NCBI GenBank assembly: GCA_014885115.2 | Contig: WKLE02000450.1 | Coordinates: 4,619 to 41,608, forward strand | From: Asterionellopsis glacialis | Lineage: Eukaryota; Bacillariophyta; Plagiogrammaphyceae; Rhaphoneidales; Asterionellopsidaceae | Direction of reading: 5' to 3' | DNA: 36,990 nucleotides | Notes under the pieces: generated by a model | What the model was told of the DNA's origin: nothing | What the model saw: the letters and a program-made list of their open reading frames with translations, nothing else | The model's database searches: none | Position numbers and translations under genes: made by a program | Part shown: one piece after another, positions 18,039 to 27,158 of the stretch | Layout: the number at the start of each line of letters is the position of its first letter | How positions within the stretch are numbered: the stretch's first letter is position 1

Positions 18039-18881
18039 ATGGGTTGCCAACAATCAATACAGGAATATGCGCATGTGGATGTTGCCGACCCCATGCAAAT
18101 GAACACAGGCAGAAATGATAGCTTAACTGACAAGAAAGAAGCAGTGACAAAAAATATCACTCCGACTGTAAGTAATTGTCAAAATTTCTCCATGAAACAG
18201 ACTGGTCATGCGATCGAAAGATTAGTCCATTTTTTAAATCCAAGACGTCAAAGGTCGAGTAATGCATCTCTACAATTTTCTTTCACTACACCTGACGCAG
18301 GTTCACAAGCACAAGACGAAAGTGCAGAGTCTCCAAAAGATGTCGTGGAAGAGGCTGTCAATTCAATACTTTGCCCGGTATGTTTAGATGTTTACGACGC
18401 TCCTATAATACTACCATGTGGACACTCTTTATGCATTTATCATATCACACGTCTCAAGGGGAAATGTCCCACATGTAGAAAACCCTTTTCTGAGTCAGAC
18501 CTTGAGTCGGCAAAGAATGTAACTCTTTCAAAAAATATTGAAAGAATAGTTCAAATTGCACGCATGATTGATCCTGAAAGAGAAACTTTGCACCGCGCAG
18601 AGATACTGCTTAAGAAACCTCCAAGACCAAGGGATATTACTGTTTCAATCACAAAGCCTACTAGGGAGACACTTCTTGGTTTGTTTCTTACACGGCGTGA
18701 AGGAAAAGTCTATGTATCACGAATGCGATCGAATTCCCCCTTTCAGGATACAGAACTACAACCAGATTTTGAGATCTTGTCTATCAATAATAAACCGTGC
18801 AAGCATCTCTCAATGCAGAACTGTGCAAGTATCATACACCAGTCTGTTGGAAAGGTCACAATCTTGGCTCGCAGGTATTAG
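18039..18881 (+). CDS. N-acylated RING-PDZ protein, probable E3 ubiquitin ligase
   Basis: The 280-residue protein begins MGCQQS, a strong N-myristoylation signal (Gly2, Ser6) with Cys3 available for palmitoylation, so it is probably membrane-anchored without a transmembrane segment. A disordered N-terminal part (to about 105) precedes a C3HC4 RING finger. Its ligands are Cys112, Cys115, Cys127, His129, Cys132, Cys143 and Cys146, with His135 also present. A short helical linker leads to a C-terminal PDZ-like domain (about 200-279): TLLGLFLTRREGKVYVSRMR, FEILSINNKP and ASIIHQSVGKVTILAR. This gives the usual GLF binding loop and a closing strand. RING fingers recruit E2 enzymes; a PDZ domain binds C-terminal peptides. 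The combination suggests a ligase that picks membrane-proximal partners by their C-termini. It converges with the DUF4336 gene, 235 bases apart. Confidence 0.85.
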   Translation: MGCQQSIQEYAHVDVADPMQMNTGRNDSLTDKKEAVTKNITPTVSNCQNFSMKQTGHAIERLVHFLNPRRQRSSNASLQFSFTTPDAGSQAQDESAESPKDVVEEAVNSILCPVCLDVYDAPIILPCGHSLCIYHITRLKGKCPTCRKPFSESDLESAKNVTLSKNIERIVQIARMIDPERETLHRAEILLKKPPRPRDITVSITKPTRETLLGLFLTRREGKVYVSRMRSNSPFQDTELQPDFEILSINNKPCKHLSMQNCASIIHQSVGKVTILARRY

Positions 18882-19116
18882 TAAGCGCTAGAATTACAGT
18901 GCTGTATATAGAACTACATTTTGTACCATAAATCGTTTAGAAACAATACATTTAAAAGTCCAGTGACATTTCAGCAAGGAATGATGATGCACGAGATAGA
19001 ATGTATGTTATCTTATGAATCTAACTTTCATGCTTATTAATTTTCTTTTTATAGCATGTGCTTCACTATCTAATACGTCGTGAGATTTTTTCTAAGAAAA
19101 AGCAATTCATACCTCT

Positions 19117-20748
19117 CTAGGAGCGTTTAGAACTCTCAGCAAAACGCCCTTCAAATCTAGCCGGTTCACCATCACAAACTTTGCTCACCCCGACAACACC
19201 AAAATCGGTAAGGATATCAGATGCTTTTTGCAATAGGGCCAAATCTTCAGCTAGCGGTCGCTGACTTTTCAAGGAGCCTGGTCTACTTCTTAGTGCGTCA
19301 AATGCTTTACTGAATTGCTTTGGAGTTGCCTTAACATTGTTGTTCAGATGACAAGGGATCACGCGTTCGAAATCAAATTTATTACAAATCCGATCTACCC
19401 ATTCAATAGTCTTTTCGGGTTCACGGTCAAGTATAAGTTTGGTCAAAATAGGTGGGCAAAATAGTTCTCCTCCGTCCGAAATGGTTTTAAAGTTGTTCTT
19501 GTCCGTATCGCCTCTCCAAGTCCACGGATAGAGAGAATAAGGGACAGCGCCATCTCCCAAATTACGCAAGGATGGATCGATTTGTCCTGCTTCCTTAATA
19601 GCTTTTCCAAAAGGGACTACGTCAATCTGAGAGGGGAAAAACACAAGACCAAACTGGACCATTCGTCTCCAACCCTTCTGTCTCGTTTCCAACGTGTCCT
19701 GAATGGGGTCATTGATGGAGTCTCTTGCATGGAAAAGTAGTGCGCGAGGATCTTCCTCGATAATTTTCGGTGGAGTATCGGTGACACTTACAACAGTATC
19801 AGTTACAATAAGTGATTTTGTGGATTTGTGCAAAAATGCAGTTTCAGAGAATGCTCCAACTGACTGAAATCTGAGTGGTCCCAATACTTCATAGTCGAAA
19901 TCGGCAGTCCACTCTGGTATCGGGTCCTTGTCGGCATCAACTTTGTACAAATATGGAATATTTTCGTTCGAAGGGATAAATCTAAACTTTGGTCCACGTT
20001 GCTTCACACCTAAAGTGCCAATTGGCAAGTCAGCAGGGAATGACCATTGCCCAGGTTGGATCCAAACAGTGGCGTCGGGGAAATTTTGAGCAAACGCTCC
20101 AAACGTGGCCTTATGTTCCAGCGCTACCGTCCCCAAGACTATATGTCGTATGGGCCCATGCTTATCTTCTAGTTTTTTCATCATCTGCAATAATTGAGGA
20201 GTGGGAGCTACCGGGTTGTGCACCCATAATCCTCCACCTGCTTTTTCAGACAGTTTTACTACAGTTTGTCTTACTGGGACATTAACATTAACCACACCTT
20301 GAATCTGATCATGTGTCCATATTTTGTCGGGAATGATGCATTCTTCAACAGTAGCCCTTCGCGTAGACGTACCCGCTAAGGGAAGCAGACTGAAAGCCAC
20401 CTTTCCCAGTGGCCACGAAACGTCTTTAGTAAATGGTGGAGATGGTACAATAGGAGTAGCAGTTACTGCAGATGCAGAAGCTAAGCCCGGAGATCCAGTT
20501 GCTGCAATGACTCCAGCAGCTGCTGAGGAACCAATAGTTGTAAAAAAATTTCGTCGATCATTGTGAATTATCTGCTCATCATCTCCACTCAACTTAGTGA
20601 AAAGAATTCCGTTCTCATACCCCTCTTGTTGTTGTTGTCGTTGTCGACAATGAATTCTATTTGACTTGGATACAAAAGCACTTGTGACGGCATGGAAAGC
20701 CGACAGTGATGCGAGTGAAAGAATGATAATAGAAGCTTTTGACATCAT
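19117..20748 (-). CDS. DUF4336 protein with plastid plus Tat-like lumen targeting
   Basis: The body of this 543-residue protein (from about 105) matches DUF4336, a family of algae, plants and bacteria related to metallo-beta-lactamase-like proteins. Landmarks are WPLGKVAFSLLPLAGTSTRR, GGLWVHNPVAPTPQLL, HIVLGTVALEHKATFGAFA and ATVWIQPGQWSFP. The biochemical role of the family is not known to me. The presequence is the interesting part. Residues 5-22 are a signal peptide; VTSAF-VSKSN (21-30) is an ASAF-type plastid motif with a basic transit stretch. Then RRNFFTTIGSSAAAGVIAAT (65-84), ending in LASASA (89-94), is a twin-arginine, hydrophobic, A-x-A signal as used for the thylakoid lumen. Delivery across four plastid membranes and the thylakoid is inferred. 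There are no introns. Confidence 0.82.
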   Translation of the reverse strand: MMSKASIIILSLASLSAFHAVTSAFVSKSNRIHCRQRQQQQEGYENGILFTKLSGDDEQIIHNDRRNFFTTIGSSAAAGVIAATGSPGLASASAVTATPIVPSPPFTKDVSWPLGKVAFSLLPLAGTSTRRATVEECIIPDKIWTHDQIQGVVNVNVPVRQTVVKLSEKAGGGLWVHNPVAPTPQLLQMMKKLEDKHGPIRHIVLGTVALEHKATFGAFAQNFPDATVWIQPGQWSFPADLPIGTLGVKQRGPKFRFIPSNENIPYLYKVDADKDPIPEWTADFDYEVLGPLRFQSVGAFSETAFLHKSTKSLIVTDTVVSVTDTPPKIIEEDPRALLFHARDSINDPIQDTLETRQKGWRRMVQFGLVFFPSQIDVVPFGKAIKEAGQIDPSLRNLGDGAVPYSLYPWTWRGDTDKNNFKTISDGGELFCPPILTKLILDREPEKTIEWVDRICNKFDFERVIPCHLNNNVKATPKQFSKAFDALRSRPGSLKSQRPLAEDLALLQKASDILTDFGVVGVSKVCDGEPARFEGRFAESSKRS

Positions 20749-21539
20749 TTTCCGAGAGTGATGATACGAAAGTCTATTTGAACACTGAAAGATTTAACTC
20801 TACGAAAGTTAGTTGTGTGGCGATGTCTCAGAGGAAATGAATGATGTGTTGCAGGATCTTGCATGGTCCACCGACAACACAACAACACGCTTGTTCATGA
20901 TTTTTTGCCCTCTACCGTAGAGGAATCCCCCGAGATTTTTCAAAAAATTTGAATTCTGGGGGCGTGGAAAAAATTACGTCATCCAACAAAAGAAATCAAC
21001 GAGGAATCTGGTATTGATTTTTTGTAACGGACTACGCAAGACTGCACGTACGTGTTCGAGAAGAAAGCTCTTGTAGCTCAGTCGGAGTGCATGTTGGTCC
21101 TATCTTAGTCCTATGCACAATGTATCTTGTATGCAGACCAACCTCAGTGGAGAGTACGAGTACCAACAATACCAGCTACAGAGTACAGGTAGATCCTACA
21201 GGTACCCGGTACGGGTCTTTTCTGTTTTCTACCAGGTACAGGTATGGAGTTTTGTAGTACCCAAACAGCTCGTCGGAGTGTGTTTACTGTACAGAGTGGA
21301 CGAAAGATTGCTCAAGAGCACATTAGCCCAATAGCTTGAACATTTGAGTTTCTCATCTTCATCAGCTCAAAGCACTCTACATTCTAGGGATTTTGTGCTA
21401 GCGTTATTGGGTTGAGACGTTATTGGGTTGAGAAGGCCAACAAGCGCACATTTGTGTTTTTCAAGACGTCTAATAGATAAGTGAAACCAAAATTAAAATT
21501 CTTTCTTATCGACCCGAGTGAATATATCTGCGCAGCATC
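20749..21539. promoter_or_regulatory. Divergent 5' region between DUF4336 and GNAT genes
   Basis: This 790-base divergent spacer has no supportable gene. It holds CCAGGTAC/CAGGTACCCGG-type motifs at about 21185-21245 and an exact 16-base tandem repeat at 21402-21433. A tRNA-like A box at 21074-21085 has no matching B box and is rejected. Confidence 0.45.
21402..21433. repeat. Exact 16-base tandem repeat
   Basis: CGTTATTGGGTTGAGA is repeated head to tail at 21402-21417 and 21418-21433. It lies about 107 bases upstream of the GNAT start codon, so it falls in the promoter or 5' UTR and could be two binding sites. Confidence 0.85.
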
Positions 21540-22289
21540 ATGATTTCTTACGTTCAAGAAAGTAAACAACTGGTTTTGGCATGTTTCTTATTGTTGTTGG
21601 CTTCACCGGCTATCCATGCTTTCACTCCGGCGCCACTTGGCTTGGGTGCTATCCTTTTTCGTCCAGTGGGCATGAACACTAAACCAAGTCTAGGTGATGA
21701 GAATCTATTGGTAGAGGCAGCCGATTTCTTTACGGACGCTTTTTGGGCAGGAAAAGTTGGTGGTGGCGTGAAAGAGTTGTTAGACTTTCAACGGAAAACC
21801 ATCAGTAAGCAACAAGTGAGTGAATTCCGTAGACGATATGGAGCGAAAAAAAGTAAAAATGATGGCGATAGAAGATCGGAGCTATTACTAACGAAAAATG
21901 GATCTGGAGAATTGATGGGGTGTGCTGGACTAGAGGTGGACAGGATTCCAGCTACATCTCTTACCGATTCGAGAACAATGACCTATGCTCCTCTCATGAG
22001 TAATTTAGCAGTAGGCAAAAAGTTCCGACGACGTGGTATTGCCGAAGAACTCGTAAAGAAAGCAGAAGAGCTGGCACGTAAAGAGTGGGGGTGCGAAGAA
22101 TGCTATCTTTACGTTGAAAAAAGAAACGCTCCTGCTATCAAACTTTACAAGAAGCTGGGCTACAAGAACGTTTGGGAGGATGCAAATGCTCGAACGTTGA
22201 TTCCAAATGAAACCGGAGGGTTGCAAAATGCTGGTACTGTTATTGTATGCATGAAGAAGAAATTGAGCAATGGACTATTCTCCTTCTAA
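21540..22289 (+). CDS. Plastid-type GNAT N-acetyltransferase
   Basis: The 249-residue protein begins with a signal peptide (hydrophobic LVLACFLLLLASPAI, 11-25) followed by HAF-TPAPLG (26-33), nearly the canonical diatom ASAFAP plastid motif. The mature part is a GNAT domain. LMGCAGLEVDRIP forms the central strands. MSNLAVGKKFRRRGIAEELV carries the acetyl-CoA pyrophosphate loop (RRRGIA in place of QxxGxG/A), and ECYLYVEKRNAPAIKLYKKLGYK is the C-terminal motif B with the usual N-x-x-A-x-x-L-Y-x-x-x-G-F/Y. Plastid GNATs of plants acetylate protein N-termini, lysines or amines; the substrate here is unknown. The gene's 3' end is only 76 bases from the convergent UGPase stop, so the transcripts probably overlap. 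Confidence 0.88.
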   Translation: MISYVQESKQLVLACFLLLLASPAIHAFTPAPLGLGAILFRPVGMNTKPSLGDENLLVEAADFFTDAFWAGKVGGGVKELLDFQRKTISKQQVSEFRRRYGAKKSKNDGDRRSELLLTKNGSGELMGCAGLEVDRIPATSLTDSRTMTYAPLMSNLAVGKKFRRRGIAEELVKKAEELARKEWGCEECYLYVEKRNAPAIKLYKKLGYKNVWEDANARTLIPNETGGLQNAGTVIVCMKKKLSNGLFSF

Positions 22290-22365
22290 TAATTTTTGTA
22301 GACATTTACTAATAATGCATATTTGCTATAAATAATATTTATCATGTGGGTATTGCAAAAGAAAT

Positions 22366-24281
22366 TTACAAAATGGAACAACCTCCAGCAGAAACTTCAG
22401 TGAGATCCAAATCTCCAGTAACTTCTCCAGTTGGGATTGGTTTTCTTTCGTCGGACTTGTTCACGATAGAGACGTCACCAACGAAGGTAGTTTTGGAGCT
22501 CATTTTCACTAAACCCTTGATTGTGAGGCGCTTGCACTGAACAAGGGATGGAATACCATCCAATGTAGCCTCTTCTAATGCACCAACAAGCTTGTACTTC
22601 TTGCTGTCCAAGCCCATGACAGGAGCGACACCATTGCATGCAGGGTTTAGCTCCGGGATGTATTCATCGTTGATGGTGTATGCATCACTACGTAACAAAA
22701 GCAAATCATTACACTTCTTCACGGGCGCAAAACGCTTACGAGGAACAACAATGGCGCTGGCTCCCTGGAAGCACTCAATAGCAGCACCCATAGCAGTCTC
22801 CAGTTGAACTACCTTTTGCGAACTGTCGTCCTTGGGGTCAACAGTCTTCTTGTTCATAATCATGGGGAGAGGAACGAAACCACCGTGCTTCTTGATAATT
22901 TCTTGCAACTTGTCAAGGCGGATCCAAAGGTTATTGGTATTGAAGTATCTGTGCTTGGAAATGTCTTGAAAGTCCTTTTCATCCTCATCGGCACACATGG
23001 CAGATTCACGAAGAATGAGTTGCTTGTCCTTGTTGCGGACAGCCAAGTGACCACCCTTCTTGTCGTTTTCGGTACGTTCACAGCACTCCATCATGAAGGG
23101 ACTATCAGATGTGGCAAAATGAGTCAAAATGCTAAGATCAAGTGTGGCACCCAAATTATCAGAGTTGGAAACGAACATATACTTGAATCCATCCTTGAGA
23201 AGAGCATCAAGGCGTCCAGATCCAACCAAGGCAGCATAAAGATCTCCATGTCCAGGAGGACACCATTCATTGGAAGGGTTTGACTCGCATTGAGCGGGCT
23301 AGAGAGATAGAGAGAGTGTTGTAGGGTTATGAATATAAGAAAAAAATAGAATGTAAATATTCAGAAATAGGTATACTATAAAAGAGGGGAAACCAAATTT
23401 GCTTCCCATTCATCTAGTACTGTAACTCTAAAACTAGAGAGACAGATTACACGTACTTACCTCGTAGGTGGTGGCATCAAGTTTGGGGACCTTGTTTTGC
23501 ATCATTTCCAAACCTTCTTCTTTAGCAAGTTCAGGATACTTTTCCTTGAAGAAAGCAAGAGTGTCTTCACTAGTTGAGAAACTATTCATCAACATGAATT
23601 TGACACTGCTTCCGTATGTTTCACGCATTTTGATGACCTGCTTGGCAGTCAAATCCAAAAAGGTGTCTATCATAACAAATGTAATCGTAATAATGTGTGT
23701 GCAAAACAGAGGTTGTTTAAGTGATGGAATGTATTATTGTTTTGGAAAAAACGAAATAAAAATGTAATGGAAGTACTCTTACCGTCACCTTTGACCTTGA
23801 GAAGAGATTTGGCTTTATCTAAACCCATACCAGTTCCAAGTCCACCATTAAGCTTCAGAACAACTGTTTTCGAAAGAAGATCGGTGTCAGGTTCTCCAGA
23901 AATAGAAGTAGCATCTACAAGATCAGGTGAAGGTGAAATGCTGGATTCTGGAATGATACCAGTATTTCCAGACACGAGGGAATCAAAAGTTGATTTGAAT
24001 GCGGAAATAGCAGAGGTGGCAATCCCCTCGGCTTCCATTTTAGTCTATACATATATTTGAAATGACGCAGTGACATAAATCATTTGCACATAATAATTAA
24101 TATCCAAGAAAAAAAAACATATTATCAAGTAAAATAGAAGAGAGACGACAAAGTCAAAGTCATGATGTTAGATATATAAATATCATTGTTCTCTCAAAAA
24201 CTATCGATAGAGACATTGGGAACTTGTAATTTCATTGTAAATCATGTTATAACTTACTTTGATAGGATCAAAAGACGGCAT
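22366..24281 (-). CDS. UGP: UTP--glucose-1-phosphate uridylyltransferase (UGPase), four exons
   Basis: Spliced model, minus strand: exon 1 24258-24281 (MPSFDPIK), exon 2 23783-24044, exon 3 23461-23666, exon 4 22366-23298. Introns of 213, 116 and 162 bases are GT-AG with GTAAG donors, and phases join correctly to give 474 residues, normal for the family. It makes UDP-glucose from UTP and glucose 1-phosphate, the precursor for beta-glucans (chrysolaminarin in diatoms), cell-wall sugars and glycolipids. Diagnostic segments are KLNGGLGTGMGLDKAKSLL (nucleotide loop), CPPGHGDLYAALVGSGRLD, FVSNSDNLGATLD and NLWIRLDKL. The C-terminal left-handed helix part ends IKGLVKMSSKTTFVGDVSI. There is no presequence, so it is probably cytosolic. 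The last residues, GGCSIL, form a CAAX-like prenylation motif. No phosphoglucomutase domain is fused to it. Confidence 0.93.
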
Positions 24282-25010
24282 CTTATTGTAGTTTCAATGA
24301 TTGGGTTGACCCGAAAAAAGAACAAGAAATAATACTAGCGTGTAGCAAGAACAACGACAGCAACTGATTTTGATTTGTGTCTATTTCGGCAGAAGTTTTT
24401 GAAGAAAAAAAAGGATGGAAAAAAAAAAGGCTTCTGATGTCGCCGCCTCCAAAGTTGGCCACGCATGTGAACCAACGACGGAGAGGATGACGACTGACGA
24501 CACATAGGAAATCCAAGATTCAGTAACGAAAAGATTCGGTACATTTTTATATCGTGTCGTCTAAATACGAACATTTTATGTAGAATAGAATAGATACGAC
24601 ATTTCCGTATCTAACCAATGAAAATGCAGATCGCATCACACTCCTCAAGGTAATACTTTTGTTATAGTCGGACTGACTTGTACCAGGTACAGATTAAGAT
24701 ACAAATAACGGTACTTCATACAGAATGGCCTATTTTAGGAGGAGTGATTCGGATTAGACAGGGAAGGTATTAGAGTTAATCAGATTGCCAGAGCAACACC
24801 ACCAGCAAGACGACACACATTGAACGAGACTACTGACCATGACGACAGAAGCGAGGAGAAGTGGGACGACAGAGCGAACTTCCAAGACAATGAATGACAA
24901 GTAAAATAGAACATTCCATGTGTTCTGTATAAAGAAAAGGAAAAACATAGAAACTTCTTTATCTAGTATCCTGAAGGTTAAAACAGGAACAATTAACACT
25001 TGAGACAAAA
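24282..25010. promoter_or_regulatory. Divergent 5' region between UGPase and hydrolase genes
   Basis: A 729-base divergent spacer without a gene. It contains A-rich tracts near 24403-24430 and one CCAGGTAC motif (TTGTACCAGGTACAG, about 24678-24692). Promoters for both neighbours must lie here. Confidence 0.4.
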
Positions 25011-27014
25011 ATGATGATTCTTCAAAGGATGACATGTCAACAGAAAATTGCATTTGTTCGAACAAAACTACTTGTTTCTAAAAACTCTCTTGTTTCTTCA
25101 ACAGTCTCGATATCGTCACCATATTACCAATGCCGTCATGCAGCTTCTTCGACAAACTCAGATAATAATGGCGCACACAACGACCAAATATCAAACAAAA
25201 CTGGTATACAGCATCTTTCAAGTAGTTGTGATCCAAGTGGCAATGATAATGCCACCACAACAACAATGCTTACGAACGTTCATAATGATAGTTCCAATAA
25301 CGAAAGGTGCATAGCGAAAGTCCACATCAAACAAAATATTCGATATGCAAACAATCATCCTCGGAATGTGTTGGACATGTATTTTCCAGGTACTACTACT
25401 GCGACTACGAATCATGATGATGAGGGTGATGATTGTAGTTATCGTCATCTGCCAACCTTATTGTTTGTTCATGGTGGAATGTGGATTGGTGGATCAAAAG
25501 AACAAACATCTTTGATTTCTTCTTCTTCTTCATATTATGATATTGCCAAAGGATTATTAACAAATCTAGTGTCTACCTCTGCTGCTTCTGCGACTACTAC
25601 TACTACTACTAGTCCTAGCAGTAGTAGTGACAACCTGAAAGGACAATATAAGGACGATAATAATAATAATATGCAATTGTCTAATAATAATGTTGGCATG
25701 ACCATAGCAAGTCATCATGGAAGAGCTTGCATAATGAATTATCGTCTTGCTGCTACCGCTTCTGCTTTGCCTCGATCACAAGAAGAACAATCCTCATCTT
25801 CTACGGCTACTGAAACTAATACGGATGATAGTAGTATTCTTGACAACCAGAGGGAGTATGAACAACAACAACATGCAGTAGCAGCAAATCATGGTGGTGG
25901 TGATCATGGTTGTGGTGATCATGGTTGTCATCCTCATCAACAAGTTATGGATGTAGCCAGAGCTATAGTATTTTTGATTCAAAAGATAGAAGAAGAAGAT
26001 TACCAACGTAGCAATAGGAGCAATCACAAGGATAGCAAAGGTGTAGAATCCAGCATCAAACCAATATTATTTATTGGTGGTTATTCAGCAGGTGCTCATC
26101 TTGCTGCTATGGCTTTATCTGATTTACAATACATCAAAAGAGCCATGAAAGAACAAGGGATACAAGCAAAAACGGCGAATAATGATGACAACGACATGTC
26201 GTCCAATGATGAGAATGATAATATTAATGACACTATGGTGATGTCACTCTTAACGAAACATATTGCTGGTTTCATTGGAATATCGGGTGTTTATAATTTA
26301 CGAAGAATGGCAATGAGTCCATTATCTAAAATTACAATTGGACCTGCTTTCATTCGTCCAACAACAACTTCCACTACTACTATAACTACTACATTGTCGT
26401 CGAAAAGAACTTCTGAACAAGAAGAAAATGGAATACATGATAGGAGCAACAGGAATGATGATAGTGAGGTCGATCTTACGCTAGAAGCATCTCCAATTCA
26501 TTCTCTTCTCAGACAATCCAAAACCAATAAACGACCCTTGTTGCCAGATATACCATTACTGTTGATCAATGCCGAGAGCGATTTTGAACTTGCAAAGGAT
26601 TCAATTGAACTACTCGTAGCTCTTGAACAATTTCAGAAAAGGCCAGAAGCAGGAACAGCGGTAAGTCACAGTACTACTATTGCTACTGAACATTGTATCG
26701 TACCTGGAAGGAATCATTTCACGATTATGCAAAATTTTGGTGTCGGTCTTGTCGATGAAAACTATAATAAGAAAAACATGGACGCATCGCAGAACGACAA
26801 TAGTAAGAAGGAGAGCGACAGCAACGCATTGGACAAGAGTAGTTATAGCTGGACAATCCAACGGTTTGTCAATGAGTCAGTTGCGGCTATATCTTCCTCC
26901 GTAACGTCTGAAGAAAAGAATCAGGTAGATGAGACAGCAACAAAGGTTCTTGAATTTATGAATTTGGTAGCTGCACATAGTAATGATGGTGCAAGAGATC
27001 TAAGGAGACCATGA
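25011..27014 (+). CDS. Alpha/beta hydrolase, isoprenylcysteine methylesterase/BD-FAE-like, with low-complexity insertions
   Basis: The 667-residue protein carries a complete alpha/beta-hydrolase core split by long Asn/Ser/Thr/Asp-rich insertions. NHPRNVLDMYFPG (about 115-127) opens the fold as in carboxylesterase-type and isoprenylcysteine methylesterase enzymes. LLFVHGGMWIGG (150-161) is the oxyanion loop. The nucleophile is Ser359 in GGYSAGAHLAAMAL, and FIGISGVYNL follows. The acid is probably Asp524 in NAESDFELA, and the base His569 in GRNHF. The insertions, for example 188-230, 255-310, 385-408 and 450-490, are encoded by trinucleotide-like tracts such as ACTACTACT. Thus the protein is about twice the usual 300-350 residues. 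The N-terminus (basic, Ser-rich, about 12-50) could be a mitochondrial signal, with low certainty. The substrate is unknown. It converges with the LRR gene, 144 bases apart. Confidence 0.8.
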   Translation: MMILQRMTCQQKIAFVRTKLLVSKNSLVSSTVSISSPYYQCRHAASSTNSDNNGAHNDQISNKTGIQHLSSSCDPSGNDNATTTTMLTNVHNDSSNNERCIAKVHIKQNIRYANNHPRNVLDMYFPGTTTATTNHDDEGDDCSYRHLPTLLFVHGGMWIGGSKEQTSLISSSSSYYDIAKGLLTNLVSTSAASATTTTTTSPSSSSDNLKGQYKDDNNNNMQLSNNNVGMTIASHHGRACIMNYRLAATASALPRSQEEQSSSSTATETNTDDSSILDNQREYEQQQHAVAANHGGGDHGCGDHGCHPHQQVMDVARAIVFLIQKIEEEDYQRSNRSNHKDSKGVESSIKPILFIGGYSAGAHLAAMALSDLQYIKRAMKEQGIQAKTANNDDNDMSSNDENDNINDTMVMSLLTKHIAGFIGISGVYNLRRMAMSPLSKITIGPAFIRPTTTSTTTITTTLSSKRTSEQEENGIHDRSNRNDDSEVDLTLEASPIHSLLRQSKTNKRPLLPDIPLLLINAESDFELAKDSIELLVALEQFQKRPEAGTAVSHSTTIATEHCIVPGRNHFTIMQNFGVGLVDENYNKKNMDASQNDNSKKESDSNALDKSSYSWTIQRFVNESVAAISSSVTSEEKNQVDETATKVLEFMNLVAAHSNDGARDLRRP

Positions 27015-27158
27015 TTTTATTTAAAACTGGTACAATTCTCTAAAATACAGAAGTAAAAATATATATAAATGGTATAAAATCTTTATGTATTTGTAGTGGG
27101 ACTTACTGATTTTTCGTCTCCTCCTTTTTTAAGAAAAAATAACGAAGCAGGGGTGTTA

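Noticed and set aside
21066..21330. tRNA-like A box (TAGCTCAGTCGG at 21074-21085) with GCTCTTG and a distant CAAGAGC that could pair as an acceptor stem.
   Set aside because: No B box (GGTTCGANNCC) and no T arm next to CAAGAGC; the spacing is about 240 bases, and the D and anticodon arms do not fold properly. Chance match.
22804..23283. 159-codon plus-strand frame.
   Set aside because: It lies antisense within UGPase exon 4, which has overwhelming family support; a shadow frame.
22366..24281. UGPase fused to phosphoglucomutase, as reported in some stramenopiles.
   Set aside because: The frame stops after GGCSIL and no phosphoglucomutase motif lies downstream.
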